A DNA stretch of 64,000 bases from Algoriphagus lacus (GTDB lineage: Bacteria; Bacteroidota; Bacteroidia; Cytophagales; Cyclobacteriaceae): positions 1-64,000 of the forward strand of contig NZ_QXML01000006.1 of the NCBI RefSeq assembly GCF_003583985.1, in the 5' to 3' direction. Shown in pieces: positions 52,585 to 61,254 of this stretch. The number at the start of each line of letters is the position of its first letter. The first letter of the stretch is position 1. Both the position numbers and the translations under genes were made by a program. The notes under the pieces were generated by a model. The model had not been told where the DNA came from, did no database searches, and saw only the letters and a program-made list of their open reading frames with translations.

Positions 52585-54856
52585 GCAACTGATAATGTCG
52601 AATGGGTTTTTCTCCCAATAAGTGCTCGATGAAATAATCCCATCGTTTTTTTGTGAAATAATCACCGGCAGCTCTTCCAAAACTATGGTTTCGGCTAGGC
52701 CAGATGAACAGGTCGAAGTCCTTGCCGGCTTTGATCAGATTTTCAGCAAACTTGAAGGTAGCCGAAGGATTGACATTTTCATCAATTCCTCCATGGGCTA
52801 AAAGTAAGTGGCCTTTCAGATTGGCGGCGTTGGTGATATTGGATTGTTCGTGGTAGTAATCTCCAACCGGATACCCCATGTACATCTCCGGCCACCAGGC
52901 TTTTTCCATCCGGAAATCATGGTCACCCGCCGAAGCTACCCCGACTTTATAAAAATCCGGGTGAAGGAGCATGGCTCTCCCGGCATCATATCCTCCTGCC
53001 GAATGTCCGAAAATCCCTACTTTGGTGATGTCCAAAAATCGCTCTTTGGTAGCCAATTGTGTGATGGCGAGTACGTGGTCGGTAGTTCCGTCTCCGAGAT
53101 TTCTATAGGAAAAATCCGAAAAGGCTTTAGACCTACCAAAGCTTCCCAAGCCATCCACGGTCACGACCACAAATCCAAGTTCAGCCATGGGTTGTTGGTG
53201 ACCCAACAGGCCGCTTTTGAAGGTTTTTGGGACTGTGGAAGTATGCGGTCCCGTGTAGGTGTAATCAATGATGGGGTATTTCTTCTTGCGGTCGAAGGTG
53301 GTTGGAACAAAGTAGACTCCATGGATTTCCGTTTTACCATCTTTGGCTATGGCAGTGAAGGGAATTGGTGACTGATAGCCTCGTTTTTTGAGATTGGAAA
53401 TGTCCGCTTCCGAGATTTTTTTAAGGTGAGTTCCGGTTTTTAGATCCAAAAGTATGGATTGAGTAGGCTGACTTACAGTGGAATAGTTGTCCACTGCGAA
53501 TTTTCCATCGGGAGAAATGTAAATCTCATGAAAGGCATTTTCCGGAGTCAACAATTCCAGATTTGAACCGTCCAGCTTGACCCGATATAGGTGGTTGAAA
53601 TAGGGATTTCGATTGGGTTCCTTACCGGAAGCTTCAAAATAGATCACCCCGTTTTCCTCATCCAGATAACTCAGTTTGGATACCACGTATTCACCGGAGG
53701 TCACCGGATTGATTTCCTTTCCTGAATTCCAATCGAAAAGGTAAAGCTGGTTCCAGCCCGACTTGTCTGAGCTTATGATGAAATTTCCGTTTTTCAATCT
53801 TCTGAAAATAAGATCGCGGTTGATGTGCGTGAAGGAGGATTCAGAATAGATTTTTCGGATTTGGGCATTTTCCGAGTTGACATCAATTAGGTGTAACTCC
53901 TTGTATCCACGCGGGAAAAAGAATCCGTTAAGGTTTTTGCTATCTGAGGACCAGCGAAGGTTTATTCCAATGAAATGGGGAGAGGTGAGTTCGGGAAGTT
54001 TGGTTTCTTTTTTTGTTTCCAAGTCAAAAATCACCGGGATGTAATTGACCACAGTCGAATCACCCGGAGAGCCACGGTAATAGGACAGTAGCTCCGGCCT
54101 AAACTTTTCATCCTTGCTGAAGTCCAACAAATACATTTTTTCAGCGATTCGAAGGTCTACGATTTGAGAGAAAATCTTCTTCGAATCTGGTGACCATTGA
54201 ACCATGAAATGGGGAGGCCTTTCGCCGTTTTCTCCAGCAATCAAATCACTCCAACCGTAAAAGGAGGCATATTCGAAGTTTTTCTTCCCGTCAAAGCTCA
54301 ATTGAGTTTCCTCTCCGGTTTCCAGATTTTTCACAAACAGGTTGTAATTCCTGGTAAAAGCTTTCCAGTTTCGATCCGGAGAAAAAGACTCCATTTCGTT
54401 TCGTTCTGAAATTGGGAGGGATTCCAAGGAGTCCGTTTCAGTATTCCAGGTCCAATCTTGGCTTCTCCATTGAAAAGCGATCACTTTTTCACTTTTTATG
54501 GAAACGGCATTGATTGGCAAATCGGATGGATTGACTTCGGTCCCTGTTTTTTCCCGGATGAGCTTTGCCAAACGGAGGTGATCAAAAGCCTCCAAGGTTT
54601 CAAGGCTTTCGGAATTGGTTTTGAAAAAACGCTTTCCAGAAGGAGTGTAGGTGGAGTGGATGAATACTTTGCCCCCATTGGACCAAGTAGGAACTACTTC
54701 CAAATGGTAAATCTCCTTTTGTAGGTTGTTTGTCAAAAAATACTCGGCTCTGTGATAGGTTTCCTCTGTAATCTGTGCGCTCAAAGGGCCATAGGAAGTC
54801 AAGGTCAAGAGCAGAACCAGGAAAAGACTAAGCCAGTGGCTTTTTGGGGATTTCAT
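52571..54856 (-). CDS. Exported S9 prolyl oligopeptidase/DPP-IV-like peptidase
   Basis: 761 residues from ATG 54856, which gives the signal peptide KSPKSHWLSLFLVLLLTLTS (cleavage near LSAQ); the longer frame lacks it. The N-terminal two-thirds form the DPP-IV beta-propeller with many blades. The C-terminal alpha/beta hydrolase has the nucleophile in FGHSAGGYDA, the Asp in LAHGGIDENV and the His in SRNHSFG. It removes dipeptides, commonly after Pro or Ala, in the periplasm, for peptide nutrition. GHSAGG instead of the usual GWSYGG is a variant of the nucleophile elbow. Single gene with a terminator just beyond. Confidence 0.9.
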   Translation of the reverse strand: MKSPKSHWLSLFLVLLLTLTSYGPLSAQITEETYHRAEYFLTNNLQKEIYHLEVVPTWSNGGKVFIHSTYTPSGKRFFKTNSESLETLEAFDHLRLAKLIREKTGTEVNPSDLPINAVSIKSEKVIAFQWRSQDWTWNTETDSLESLPISERNEMESFSPDRNWKAFTRNYNLFVKNLETGEETQLSFDGKKNFEYASFYGWSDLIAGENGERPPHFMVQWSPDSKKIFSQIVDLRIAEKMYLLDFSKDEKFRPELLSYYRGSPGDSTVVNYIPVIFDLETKKETKLPELTSPHFIGINLRWSSDSKNLNGFFFPRGYKELHLIDVNSENAQIRKIYSESSFTHINRDLIFRRLKNGNFIISSDKSGWNQLYLFDWNSGKEINPVTSGEYVVSKLSYLDEENGVIYFEASGKEPNRNPYFNHLYRVKLDGSNLELLTPENAFHEIYISPDGKFAVDNYSTVSQPTQSILLDLKTGTHLKKISEADISNLKKRGYQSPIPFTAIAKDGKTEIHGVYFVPTTFDRKKKYPIIDYTYTGPHTSTVPKTFKSGLLGHQQPMAELGFVVVTVDGLGSFGRSKAFSDFSYRNLGDGTTDHVLAITQLATKERFLDITKVGIFGHSAGGYDAGRAMLLHPDFYKVGVASAGDHDFRMEKAWWPEMYMGYPVGDYYHEQSNITNAANLKGHLLLAHGGIDENVNPSATFKFAENLIKAGKDFDLFIWPSRNHSFGRAAGDYFTKKRWDYFIEHLLGEKPIRHYQLQVGN

Positions 54857-54899
54857 GAGTTTGGATTTAAAATCTGTATCAAAATAAGGAAAATGCCAA

Positions 54900-54932
54900 A
54901 AGGCCAACTCAAGTTTGGGATGAGTTGGCCTT
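54900..54932 (-). terminator. Intrinsic terminator after the DUF4287 gene
   Basis: AAGGCCAACTCA pairs with TGAGTTGGCCTT, 12 bp, around a 9-base loop. On the minus strand it runs into TTTTGGCATTTT, 26 bases past the stop. Confidence 0.8.
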
Positions 54933-54958
54933 ATTTCATTTAAAGGGAATGATGTATT

Positions 54959-55513
54959 TCAGCCAGCAGCTTCATAAGCATTTCTAAGCCAGGAAATGAC
55001 CTCATCGGTAAGTTCGGATTCGTGGGTAACACTGATCTTGTGGCTGCACATAGCATTGGGTTTGGTGTCCGCCTCAAGGATTCCCTGAGCGGCTTTACCT
55101 TTTAAATTGACGCCGATTTCAAACCGGGTTTTGGTCGCAGGTGTGAGCATGGCAAATTGTTTTTTCCGTCTCACGCTGACATAGGAATTTTTTGGTGCAA
55201 ACTCAATGTCATTTCCAAAACCTTCGATTTCTCCAATCAATTGCAGGTAAATGGGCCAAAAGTGCTCCTTGCCTTGGTATTGTTTTTTGACCAAGTCGTC
55301 TTGATTTTCAGCAGAACCAGCATCTGTTTTTAAGGCTTTGTGAGCGACCAGATTGGCAAAACCGTGTGAGAAGCCGTGATTTTCTTTGAGGAATTTGAGG
55401 ATATCTCCGTGCTTTTGAAGGTTCTCTTTAGCAACAATTCCTATCCAATCCTCCAGCGTTTTTCCGGTGTTTTTGTGGAGGTTATCGATCATGGTTTGGG
55501 TACCTGCATCCAT
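54959..55513 (-). CDS. DUF4287/DUF5655 two-domain protein
   Basis: 184 residues. The N-terminal DUF4287 part reads MIDNLHKNTGKTLEDWIGIV, GFANLVAHKAL, with the conserved W in a helix-turn-helix-like pattern. The C-terminal DUF5655 part includes FAPKNSYVSVRRKKQFAML and FEIGVNLKG. The same combination occurs as a stand-alone protein across Bacteroidota and Actinobacteria. No catalytic residue is known. Cytoplasmic. It starts 13 bases after the endonuclease/phosphatase-family gene and is probably co-transcribed with it. Confidence 0.82.
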   Translation of the reverse strand: MDAGTQTMIDNLHKNTGKTLEDWIGIVAKENLQKHGDILKFLKENHGFSHGFANLVAHKALKTDAGSAENQDDLVKKQYQGKEHFWPIYLQLIGEIEGFGNDIEFAPKNSYVSVRRKKQFAMLTPATKTRFEIGVNLKGKAAQGILEADTKPNAMCSHKISVTHESELTDEVISWLRNAYEAAG

Positions 55514-55526
55514 CGGTTTTTGGGTT

Positions 55527-56519
55527 TTAGATTTCTATTTCTGTAAGAATCGGAAAATGGTCGGAGGCCTGGATGAGTTGGTCTTTCAGGCTTTGGATTA
55601 CTGGATCAGTTTTTTCCAAATAAGGATTCCAAACTTGGCCTTTGATTACATTGATACCCAAACTCACCAGGATGTGATCAATGAGGACGGTAAATTGATC
55701 TCCTGTAATCCTGTCCTTAAATCTGCCTGAATATGGTGTCCAGCCGTTGGGGTTGAGTTTGGGTTTTGGAATGACCGATTTCAGAATCCAAGCAGGCTGC
55801 CATGCATCGCCAAGTAGGATCTCCACAGCACTTTTGGAAAACCTGTTCTCATAAAAATCAAGCTCAAATCCATCATTGATATCTCCCATCACAATGACTT
55901 GCTGGCCTTTGGCAAGGTATTGATCACATCGCTCCCGGATATGCATACACTCACCAAACAATTTTAACCTATCACGCTGGGAAATTTGCTCAAAGCGGGC
56001 GTAATCCACTTTGTCAAAGATTCCTTTTGACTTGGTATGGGCGATAATCACCCTGGTCAATAAGGTGTCATCCAAACCCAGAATGCTCAACTCCAAAGGT
56101 GGTCGAAAGTGGATGTATTGCTCCTTGATCATCCGGTTGGTCGTATCCATCAGGAAAGGCTGATTGAAGCGCTCCCCGTCCTTTGTCTCTGGGGTAAAGA
56201 GTACCTTGATCTTGCTGTAGTCGAAAAGGGCTCCTAATTCCTGCTGGCCGGAGGAGGGATAGCCGTGAACTGCTGAAAATGTGTGACCGGGCATAAATAA
56301 ATTAGCCCAGGCAATGAGTTGGCCGGAAGTGGTTTTAGACCCATTGACCAGGGTGTCTGGCCCTTCGACAATCCCGAGGAAATCCACCCCCATCGCCTGA
56401 ATAATGTCCGCCAATTGCCGGCTTCGAAAAGCATCTTTTCCGGTAGTTTTTGGAGATCCATCCGGCTCGAAAAGATCCCGCATCCACTCTACATTGTAAA
56501 CACCGATTCGTAGTTTCAT
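55527..56519 (-). CDS. Endonuclease/exonuclease/phosphatase-family protein
   Basis: 330 residues of the EEP fold. RIGVYNVEWMRDLFEP begins with the Asn of this family, then FLGIVEGPDT (metal Glu), IVIAHTKSKG (His), VIVMGDINDGFE (the Asp-x-Asn pair) and the terminal ASDHFPIL with Asp-His. These are the metal and catalytic residues of phosphodiesterases such as ExoIII and sphingomyelinases. No signal peptide, so cytoplasmic. It could act on DNA, RNA or inositol phosphates; the substrate cannot be assigned. First gene of a two-gene unit with DUF4287. Confidence 0.85.
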   Translation of the reverse strand: MKLRIGVYNVEWMRDLFEPDGSPKTTGKDAFRSRQLADIIQAMGVDFLGIVEGPDTLVNGSKTTSGQLIAWANLFMPGHTFSAVHGYPSSGQQELGALFDYSKIKVLFTPETKDGERFNQPFLMDTTNRMIKEQYIHFRPPLELSILGLDDTLLTRVIIAHTKSKGIFDKVDYARFEQISQRDRLKLFGECMHIRERCDQYLAKGQQVIVMGDINDGFELDFYENRFSKSAVEILLGDAWQPAWILKSVIPKPKLNPNGWTPYSGRFKDRITGDQFTVLIDHILVSLGINVIKGQVWNPYLEKTDPVIQSLKDQLIQASDHFPILTEIEI

Positions 56520-56601
56520 AAAAAAAGGCCTTTAAAGTAAAACAGTAAAGGAAGTTACCATTTTGCTTTAAAAGCCTGATAATAAGATAGAAAGTATTTT
56601 A

Positions 56602-57747
56602 TTAGACCTTGATGTAAATTTTCTTCTTATCCATCCAAAGTCCGATCAACCAGATCAAAAGCATGTATGCGATTGCAAAAAGAAATGAAGCGTTTTTCGG
56701 ACCGAGCCAGCTGGTAAAGAGATTGCTGTAAATAGCTCCCTGTAAACTGGTTTCTCCGACAGGAATCATGGAGAAAATGGAAATCACCACACCGGAACAT
56801 ACGTAGAGGATCAGAGGATTTCTGCCAAATGCCTGGAAGAAATAGGTCCAGCGGGTCATTTTTTGCACCTCAACCAGGAAAATTAATCCTGCCAATAACA
56901 CTAAATCCCAACCAACAGTGACTAAGACATACGAGCTTGTCCAGATTTTCTTATTGATCGGGAATCCTAAATCCCAGAGGTAGGCTAATGCAATCAAAAC
57001 TACTCCGGAAATTACCAGGGTTTGTACAGTACCAGTGGTATTCCCTTTTTTCTGGATGAATTTACCCACGATAAACCCTGCAAGGACATTGACCATCGAG
57101 GTGAGAGTGCTCAAAATACCCTCCGGATCGAATGGAATACCTTCTCCCATGTACATTCGTTTTTCACCAATAAGGATCAGATCAAGTTTGATTTGGGCAT
57201 TGCCGGTCAAACTGTAAGGATCTCCAGCGTCGCCAAAGAAGTACATGATTGGCCAATAGACGAGCAAAGAAGCGATTCCAACAATCCAAGCTCCCCGCTC
57301 TCCGGTCCAGTAAACTACCAAAGCCGCCAATAAATAGGCTAAGGCAATCCGCTGCAATACCCCAACCAAACGAACTTCGCTGAGTTTGATGGCTACAATT
57401 TCTCCAGCTTCATTGTAGTCAAAGAATGGAAAGGCGTTAAGTAACCAACCGATTACAAAAATTAAAGCGGCTCGTTTGAAAACTTTTTTGTAAAAAGCTG
57501 CAGAACTCATTTCATTGAGTTTTTTCAGCGCAAAGCTCATGGCATTTCCCACAACAAAAAGGAAGGTTGGAAACACGAGGTCGGTGGGAGTAAATCCATG
57601 CCAGTCCGCATGGGCAAGAGGTGCGTATAAATCACTCCAGCTTCCCGGAGTATTAACAATAATCATAAAAGCAATCGTCATCCCCCGGAGTACATCCAGG
57701 GCAAGGTAACGGTTGCTCAGAACTTTGGCTTGGTGGTCAATTGACAT
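56602..57747 (-). CDS. nagX: NagX-like heparan-alpha-glucosaminide N-acetyltransferase homologue
   Basis: 381 residues with about ten membrane helices. RYLALDVLRGMTIAFMIIVNTPGS opens the protein, followed by HADWHGFTPTDLVFPTFLFVVG with the His thought to be acetylated in HGSNAT, and TSSYVLVTVGWDLVLLAG near the C-terminus. This is COG4299, called NagX in N-acetylglucosamine-utilisation clusters. It may acetylate or transport amino sugars. It is divergent from a GH20 hexosaminidase gene and close to a SIS sugar-isomerase-like gene, which supports an amino-sugar role. Confidence 0.82.
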   Translation of the reverse strand: MSIDHQAKVLSNRYLALDVLRGMTIAFMIIVNTPGSWSDLYAPLAHADWHGFTPTDLVFPTFLFVVGNAMSFALKKLNEMSSAAFYKKVFKRAALIFVIGWLLNAFPFFDYNEAGEIVAIKLSEVRLVGVLQRIALAYLLAALVVYWTGERGAWIVGIASLLVYWPIMYFFGDAGDPYSLTGNAQIKLDLILIGEKRMYMGEGIPFDPEGILSTLTSMVNVLAGFIVGKFIQKKGNTTGTVQTLVISGVVLIALAYLWDLGFPINKKIWTSSYVLVTVGWDLVLLAGLIFLVEVQKMTRWTYFFQAFGRNPLILYVCSGVVISIFSMIPVGETSLQGAIYSNLFTSWLGPKNASFLFAIAYMLLIWLIGLWMDKKKIYIKV

Positions 57748-57973
57748 AGATAGAAGTTTGGGTGGTAAAGAAATTTCAAGTTAAAATTTTCCTTGAAAAA
57801 ATCAGGGAGGAAGTAATTTAATAGGTGTGTTGATTCAGGAGAAAAGGATAAGTTGAACGACTGAAAAAAATCCAGTTCAAAACTCTTTCAAAAAATGCTA
57901 TTCTTTCCCGCTACAGTTCTAACTTAAGAATCGATTGAATTTTTGATTTTCAACCGATTTTGCCCGGATAATT

Positions 57974-60493
57974 ATGAAGTCGCTGTGTATTGCCCTAACC
58001 TTGGTTTTATTTGTTTTTTCGTTTTCCAGTGCTCAGGTTTCCGCCTCTTGGCAACTTCTGGAGAATAAATTCACGGAGCCTGCTTATCACAGAGCTGAAC
58101 TTGTGCTGAAAAACAACTCCGGTCAGGTGCTTGATGCCGGTTGGAAACTGTACTTCAATACGATTTTTATTTCAGTCAATACGGAAGTCAAGAATCCCAA
58201 TTTGGAGCTAAAACATCTTCAGGGCGATTTTTTTTTGGTTGAAGGCAAGAGTAAAACTCCGGCAATCCCAGCGAGTGGTGAAATTCGGATTGAGTATCAA
58301 TCCCGTGGGCCTTACCTGAAAAATTCCTATGCTCCAGAGGGTTTGATTCTCTTAAAAGCGGATGGAAGTCATCTTGAAATAAAGGAATACCAAGTTCAGT
58401 CCATAAGCTCCGACAAATTGGCGGAAATGGCAGCCGATACCCCATTGCCAATTCCTACTGCAGAGCGGATTTATGCTCGAAATGAAGGGTTGAGCTTACT
58501 TCCTGAAAAAGACCTGCCTCCATTTCTTCCCAGTCCCAAATCCTGGAAATACACCGGGGAGAAGCTGAAGATTAAAAATGCAGGTTTAGCAGTTGTTGGT
58601 GTTCCGGAATTCGCGGAAGCTTCCAAATTTCTGCTCTCAGCCATCCGAAATGGATACAAGCCCAAGGTAATTCCAGGCGAACCCCCGGTTCAAATCCGGA
58701 TTGTCAAGGTGGAGGATTTACCGGAGGAAGGATACCGGATCAGTATTTCTGACCGTAAGGTGATGATTTCGGCTGCTTCAACCAGTGGAGCTTTTTATGG
58801 TGTCCAGTCATTTTTGGCCATGATGCAAGCTGATTTTTGGGTTGGACCAAGTGAGGAAATAATTTTGCCTCAGGTGGAAATTGAAGATTTCCCCGCCTAT
58901 GGTTACCGCGGATTTTTCCTGGACGTTGCCCGAAATTTCCAGCCTAAGTCCCAGATTTTGAAGATGCTTGACTTGATGGCTTTTTACAAACTCAATGTCT
59001 TTCATTTCAATCTGGCAAATGATGAAGGCTGGAGGCTTGAAATTCCAGGATTGCCCGAATTGACTGATTTTGGAGGTCGTCGGGGATTCTCAACGGATGA
59101 AGGGGATTTCCTTTGGCCGTACTACGGATCGGGAGCGGACCCAGTTAAAAGTAATTCTGGCAGCGGATTTTATTCGGTAAAGGATTTTCAGGAAATTCTG
59201 GCTTATGCAAAAGTCCGAAATATTGAAGTGATTCCGGAATTGGGAGTACCAGCGCATTCCCGTGCAGCTATCCGGGCCATGGAACTGCGGTATGAAAATC
59301 TGTTGAAAGCCGGCAAAAATGCTGAGGCCCTTCAGTACCGGTTGGCCGATCCTGATGACCAAAGCCGATACCTTTCTGCTCAAAATTTCAAAGGGAATAC
59401 GGTCTGCGTCTGCCAGGAATCCACATATGCTTTTTATGAAAAGTTGGTGACTGAAGTGAAGGCAATGTACCAATCAGCAGGTGTGGAGTTGAAAAACTGG
59501 CATACCGGAGGGGATGAAGTGCCTAGGGGAGTTTGGACTGAATCACCGATTTGCAAGGATTTTTTGGCTAAAAATTCGGAACTCAAGTTGGAAGATTTGA
59601 ATGATTATTTCCGAAGCCGTGCTGCGGCAATTTTGAAGAAAAATGGCCTTGAAATGGGTGGTTGGGAGGAAATTGGTCAGACTCATGAAGGGAATTCAGT
59701 AGTGCCCAATCCTAAGTTTGCGGATCAAACCTGGAGATTGTATGCCTGGAATGCCGTGGCAGGCTGGGGAGGAGAGGACATGGCCTACAAACTGGCCAAT
59801 GCAGGCTACCCGGTGGTGATTTGTTCCAGTGCCAATTTTTACTTTGATCTGGCTTACGATTGGGATCCTGACGAGCGAGGTCATACCTGGAGTGGAGTAA
59901 CGGATATGTACCAGTCCTGGAAGACGGTACCGGGCAAACTTTACCTTTCCCATGACCAGACCATCGAGGGTAAGAAATGGAATTGGGAAGAAGTCCGAAA
60001 GAGCTTCACTGAACTCACAGCGGAAGGTAAAAAGAACATTATTGGGGTTTCGGGACAGATATGGACAGAGACAGTGAAGGGTCCTGATATGCTCGAGTAT
60101 TACCTTTTTCCCAAAATGTTGGGCTACATCGAGCGAGCTTGGGAAGGTGATCCAGCTTGGTCAACTGCCACTTCCGAATCTGAAATGAAGAGAAAGCGAC
60201 TCCAGGAGTGGAATCGATTTGCAAATGCGGTGGGGCAAAAAGAAATCCCCCGATTGGAAAAGATGTTCGGGGGATTCAATCACCGGATTCCCAAACCAGG
60301 AGTGATAGTCAAAGAAGGATTGATCTATGTGAATGTTCAAACGCCCGGATTAATCATCCGATATACGGTGGATGGCTCAGAGCCTCTGGAAACTTCACCG
60401 GTTTACACTGCTCCAATCTCGAAAAAGGGAGGGGAGAGGTTCCGGGTATTTAGTCCATCCGGTTTAGCAGGACCTGTTCTTGAATTGGATTAG
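57974..60493 (+). CDS. Exported GH20 beta-N-acetylhexosaminidase
   Basis: 839 residues with a signal peptide (LCIALTLVLFVFSFSSAQ). An N-terminal CHB/HEX-type carbohydrate-binding domain (about 25-150) is followed by the GH20b helper domain (about 180-310) and the catalytic TIM barrel, with GYRGFFLDVARNF and the catalytic Asp-Glu in WHTGGDEVPRG. The C-terminus has a CHB_HEX_C domain (RYTVDGSEPLETSP). It releases terminal GlcNAc or GalNAc from chitin oligomers, glycoproteins or peptidoglycan. Convergent with the SIS gene (4-base overlap) and divergent from nagX. Confidence 0.93.
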   Translation: MKSLCIALTLVLFVFSFSSAQVSASWQLLENKFTEPAYHRAELVLKNNSGQVLDAGWKLYFNTIFISVNTEVKNPNLELKHLQGDFFLVEGKSKTPAIPASGEIRIEYQSRGPYLKNSYAPEGLILLKADGSHLEIKEYQVQSISSDKLAEMAADTPLPIPTAERIYARNEGLSLLPEKDLPPFLPSPKSWKYTGEKLKIKNAGLAVVGVPEFAEASKFLLSAIRNGYKPKVIPGEPPVQIRIVKVEDLPEEGYRISISDRKVMISAASTSGAFYGVQSFLAMMQADFWVGPSEEIILPQVEIEDFPAYGYRGFFLDVARNFQPKSQILKMLDLMAFYKLNVFHFNLANDEGWRLEIPGLPELTDFGGRRGFSTDEGDFLWPYYGSGADPVKSNSGSGFYSVKDFQEILAYAKVRNIEVIPELGVPAHSRAAIRAMELRYENLLKAGKNAEALQYRLADPDDQSRYLSAQNFKGNTVCVCQESTYAFYEKLVTEVKAMYQSAGVELKNWHTGGDEVPRGVWTESPICKDFLAKNSELKLEDLNDYFRSRAAAILKKNGLEMGGWEEIGQTHEGNSVVPNPKFADQTWRLYAWNAVAGWGGEDMAYKLANAGYPVVICSSANFYFDLAYDWDPDERGHTWSGVTDMYQSWKTVPGKLYLSHDQTIEGKKWNWEEVRKSFTELTAEGKKNIIGVSGQIWTETVKGPDMLEYYLFPKMLGYIERAWEGDPAWSTATSESEMKRKRLQEWNRFANAVGQKEIPRLEKMFGGFNHRIPKPGVIVKEGLIYVNVQTPGLIIRYTVDGSEPLETSPVYTAPISKKGGERFRVFSPSGLAGPVLELD

Positions 60494-61230
60494 AGAATCT
60501 TTACCTCGGATTTGTATTTTTTTATCAAGGCCTCATTGTATTGTTCACCTTCATCAGAATTGGAACTGTTGAAAACTTCTGGTTCAATTCCATTTTTCAT
60601 GCAAATAGCAGCTGCCTCAACCATGATCGCGTTCAATAGTGCTGCACCGACTACTGTGGAGGTTGCCCCGACCTTGGTTCGTAACCCTTCGATTTCAATA
60701 GCTGCGTCGCCGATTTCCCCAAAGGTGTCCAGAAAAATATCGGATACCTGGAACAGTTTCAGTCCGGAGGAATGCCGGGATTCCACTTGCTTGGTATGAT
60801 TATAATTTGTTATTACGATAACTTTTGCACCTTTTTCTTGAGCAAGCTGAGCCATTTCGATGCTGACGGCATTTCGTCCCGAGTTGGAAGAAATGATGAA
60901 AACGTCTTTGCTACTCAAATTGTAAGGTTTGAAAAGTTTTTTAGCATAGCCCTCTCTTCGTTCCACTTCAGTACTTCCTGAAGCGTCCTTGTGAAGCATT
61001 AAATCAGGATCAAGGATTGGGATGACTCTGGCAAAACCTCCAGCCCGATAAAAAATTTCCTCCGAAAGCATATGGGAGTGACCTGTGCCACTGGTGTAAA
61101 TCCAACCTTGGTTTGTGATTGTATTGGCAATCCATTTTGCAGCAATACAGATTTCTTTTTCTTGCCGGAAAGCCCGTTGAAGTTTTTCAAACACGGCTTC
61201 CCGGTAGCGCTTGTATAGTTCAATGCTCAT
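60490..61230 (-). CDS. SIS-domain sugar-phosphate-binding protein
   Basis: 246 residues of the SIS fold, close to the UPF0309/PhoSIS group. IYTSGTGHSHMLSEEIFYRAGG contributes the phosphate-binding Ser/Thr, FIISSNSGRNAVSIEMAQLA is the sugar-isomerase signature, and LRTKVGATSTVVGAALLNAI follows. Such proteins isomerise or bind amino-sugar phosphates. Close to GH20 and nagX genes, it may handle GlcNAc- or GlcN-phosphate. Its stop overlaps the convergent GH20 gene by four bases. Exact reaction unknown. Confidence 0.85.
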   Translation of the reverse strand: MSIELYKRYREAVFEKLQRAFRQEKEICIAAKWIANTITNQGWIYTSGTGHSHMLSEEIFYRAGGFARVIPILDPDLMLHKDASGSTEVERREGYAKKLFKPYNLSSKDVFIISSNSGRNAVSIEMAQLAQEKGAKVIVITNYNHTKQVESRHSSGLKLFQVSDIFLDTFGEIGDAAIEIEGLRTKVGATSTVVGAALLNAIMVEAAAICMKNGIEPEVFNSSNSDEGEQYNEALIKKYKSEVKIL

Positions 61231-61254
61231 GTAAAGGTTAGGCTGGGTGGAATT

